DNA from: an uncultured Planctomycetaceae bacterium
GTDB lineage: Bacteria > Planctomycetota > Planctomycetia > Planctomycetales > Planctomycetaceae
Direction of reading: 5' to 3'
Assembly (NCBI GenBank): GCA_937952455.1
Contig: CALFYU010000118.1
Span: 1 to 14,390, forward strand
DNA: 14,390 nucleotides
How positions within the stretch are numbered: position 1 is the stretch's first letter; the number at the start of each line of letters is the position of its first letter. The notes beneath the pieces were generated by a model. The model saw only the letters and a program-made list of their open reading frames with translations. It made no database searches and was not told where the DNA came from. The position numbers and the translations under genes are program-made. This document shows positions 12,786-14,390 of this stretch, in pieces.

Positions 12786-14321
12786 TCACCGCCGCAGCGT
12801 GGCCGCTTCCATCAGTTTCTGTTCGGTTGCCTCGCTGCGGGAAAACATTCCCGTCAGCCGTCCCTCGCTGAGCACCATGATGCGATCGCACAAGGTCAAT
12901 AATTCCGGCAGTTCGCTCGACGTCACCAGAATCCCCAGACCGCGGCGGCACAGTTCGTCCGCCAACCTATAAATCTCAGCCTTAGCACCCACGTCGATGC
13001 CCCGAGTCGGATCGTCCAGCAGCAACACCCGCGGCTCAGTCCGCAACCACCGGGCGATGATGCACTTTTGTTGATTTCCGCCGCTGAGTTCCGTGATCGC
13101 CGCGTCCGGGCCGGACGTGCGAACTTTCAATTGCGCGATCGACTCCTCCGCCGCTCGCCTTTCCGCTTTAGCAGAAACCCATCCACCGGCCGCCAATTTT
13201 TCCAGGCTCGAAAGCGTCACGTTGCCGGCGACGTCCAGGTTTTCGAACAACCCCTGCCGTTTGCGGTCCTCTGCCACAAAGGCCACGCCGGTCTGCAGGG
13301 CTTCGCGGGGATGTGTGAACTTCACCCGTTGTCCGTGAAGAGAGATCGTCCCCTCCGTTTTCGACGCGGCCGCTCCGAAAAGCACTTCCAACAACTCCGT
13401 CCGCCCGGCCCCCAGCAATCCGGCGACTCCCAAGATCTCGCCCGCGTGCAGCGTGAAGCCGATATTCTCCAGCCGCCAGTCCCTCGTCGAACTCTCAGTT
13501 GCCAGATGCAGATTCTCGACGCGGAGCACTTCCGCACCCACCGCACGGTCATCGCCCAGTGCCACCGCTTCGATGTCGCGTCCCACCATCAGATGCGTGA
13601 CCGCCGTGACATTGGTTTCCGCCGGTGTGACCGTCTCGATCAGGCGGCCGTCGCGAAGCACGCTGATCCGGTCGGCCAGACGAAACACTTCGTCCATTTT
13701 GTGCGAAATGTAGAGGATCGTCACGCTCCGCTGTTTCAAATCGCCGATCACGCGAAACAGCCGCCGGGCTTCCGCATCGGTCAGGGCCGACGTCGGTTCG
13801 TCCATGATCAGGATGCGGCTGTCCAGCAGCAGCGCTTTGGCGATCTCGACAAGTTGTTGATCACCCACGCGCAAGCGTCCGACGGGGGTATCGGGATCGA
13901 TGTCGCACCCCAGCGTCTGCAGCAATTCCGCTGCTTTGCCGCGCATCGCCCGCTCATCAAGAAATCCCCAACCGGTCCGCACTTCGCGCCCCAAGAAGAT
14001 ATTGGCCGCCACCGACAGCTCGTCCACCAGATTCAGTTCCTGATGGATGATGCTCACGCCGGCTGCTTCGGCATCCCGCGTCGAGGAAAACCGCACCGCC
14101 CGGCCGCTGATCCGCAACTCCCCTTCGTAGCGGCAATGGATGCCGGCCAGAATCTTCATCAACGTCGACTTGCCAGCCCCATTCTCCCCGACAATCGCGT
14201 GCGTCTCGCCGGATCGAATCGCCAACGAGACGTCGTCAAGCGCCACCACCCCCGGAAACCGCTGCGTCACGCGCACGATTTCAATCACGGGCACATCGGC
14301 GGTAGAAGTATTGGAATCCAC
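12786..14321 (-). CDS. Sugar ABC importer ATPase, RbsA/MglA/XylG type with two ABC domains
   Basis: This 511-residue protein energises a CUT2-class sugar importer. The N-terminal ABC domain has Walker A GENGAGKST (45-53), Q-loop Gln94, signature RVGDQQ (151-156), Walker B ILIMDEP (170-176) and H-loop His207. The C-terminal domain shows the family's normal degeneracy: Walker A GLLGAGRT (301-308) with Arg for Lys, signature LSGGNQQ (412-418), Walker B LLLDDP (433-438) with Asp for the catalytic Glu, and Ser-Ser-Glu in place of the H-loop His. Only the first site should hydrolyse ATP well. The length matches the family. Start is GTG at 14321: the upstream frame reaches a stop within ten codons, the overlapping ATG is out of frame, and no Shine-Dalgarno is seen. 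Permease and binding-protein genes are expected nearby, probably beyond the right edge. Sugar specificity cannot be assigned. Confidence 0.95.
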   Translation of the reverse strand: MDSNTSTADVPVIEIVRVTQRFPGVVALDDVSLAIRSGETHAIVGENGAGKSTLMKILAGIHCRYEGELRISGRAVRFSSTRDAEAAGVSIIHQELNLVDELSVAANIFLGREVRTGWGFLDERAMRGKAAELLQTLGCDIDPDTPVGRLRVGDQQLVEIAKALLLDSRILIMDEPTSALTDAEARRLFRVIGDLKQRSVTILYISHKMDEVFRLADRISVLRDGRLIETVTPAETNVTAVTHLMVGRDIEAVALGDDRAVGAEVLRVENLHLATESSTRDWRLENIGFTLHAGEILGVAGLLGAGRTELLEVLFGAAASKTEGTISLHGQRVKFTHPREALQTGVAFVAEDRKRQGLFENLDVAGNVTLSSLEKLAAGGWVSAKAERRAAEESIAQLKVRTSGPDAAITELSGGNQQKCIIARWLRTEPRVLLLDDPTRGIDVGAKAEIYRLADELCRRGLGILVTSSELPELLTLCDRIMVLSEGRLTGMFSRSEATEQKLMEAATLRR

Positions 14322-14390
14322 ATTAGTAGGCAGAGTCGCGAAGCCCCCTACGGCAAGAAACGAGTAGATGATCCAATGGCATCCGGCCGA

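Overview
The window looks like chromosomal DNA from a planctomycete (Pirellulales/Planctomycetales-like). The support is indirect. It is GC-rich and holds a formylglycine sulfatase with a signal peptide, a Uma2-type nuclease, a sugar-phosphate-isomerase-like TIM barrel opening MFVAASTRCF, a GT-C-like membrane protein with a WGDYL motif, an ABC-2 plus DUF58 cluster, and many starts without a Shine-Dalgarno sequence. No rRNA, tRNA, CRISPR array, transposase or phage gene was seen. The assignment rests on family resemblance recalled from knowledge, not on a search.

Layout. (1) 1-5074, plus strand: a co-directional cluster of a membrane protein cut by the left edge, an ABC-2 ATPase, its polytopic permease, and a soluble DUF58/VWA-like protein. 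Together they look like an exporter or envelope-maintenance unit. (2) 5075-5373: a non-coding stretch with one 23-nt palindrome and a leader hairpin. (3) 5374-8410, plus strand: a rhomboid protease with a helical-repeat tail, a short palindrome-rich gap, then a multi-span membrane protein resembling GT-C glycosyltransferases. (4) 8431-9051, minus strand: a small Cys/Gly-repeat lipoprotein-like gene. Its 3' region contains an elaborate four-way-junction fold ahead of a strong intrinsic terminator. (5) 9052-9453: a 400-base divergent intergenic region with several inverted repeats. (6) 9454-12348, plus strand: a TIM-barrel isomerase/epimerase with its own terminator, an exported sulfatase, and a Uma2-family protein. 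(7) 12395-14321, minus strand: a RbsA/MglA-type double-ABC sugar importer ATPase followed by a small membrane protein.

How the genes may work together. The ABC pair and the DUF58 protein are probably co-expressed. The sulfatase, sugar-isomerase-like protein and sugar ABC ATPase are the kinds of functions used in catabolism of sulfated polysaccharides, but they sit on opposite strands and no operon is shown. The parts most worth a second look are the structured RNA candidate at 8499-8591 next to the Cys-rich gene, the periodic cysteines of that protein, and a set of 9-5-9 palindromes confined to intergenic DNA.
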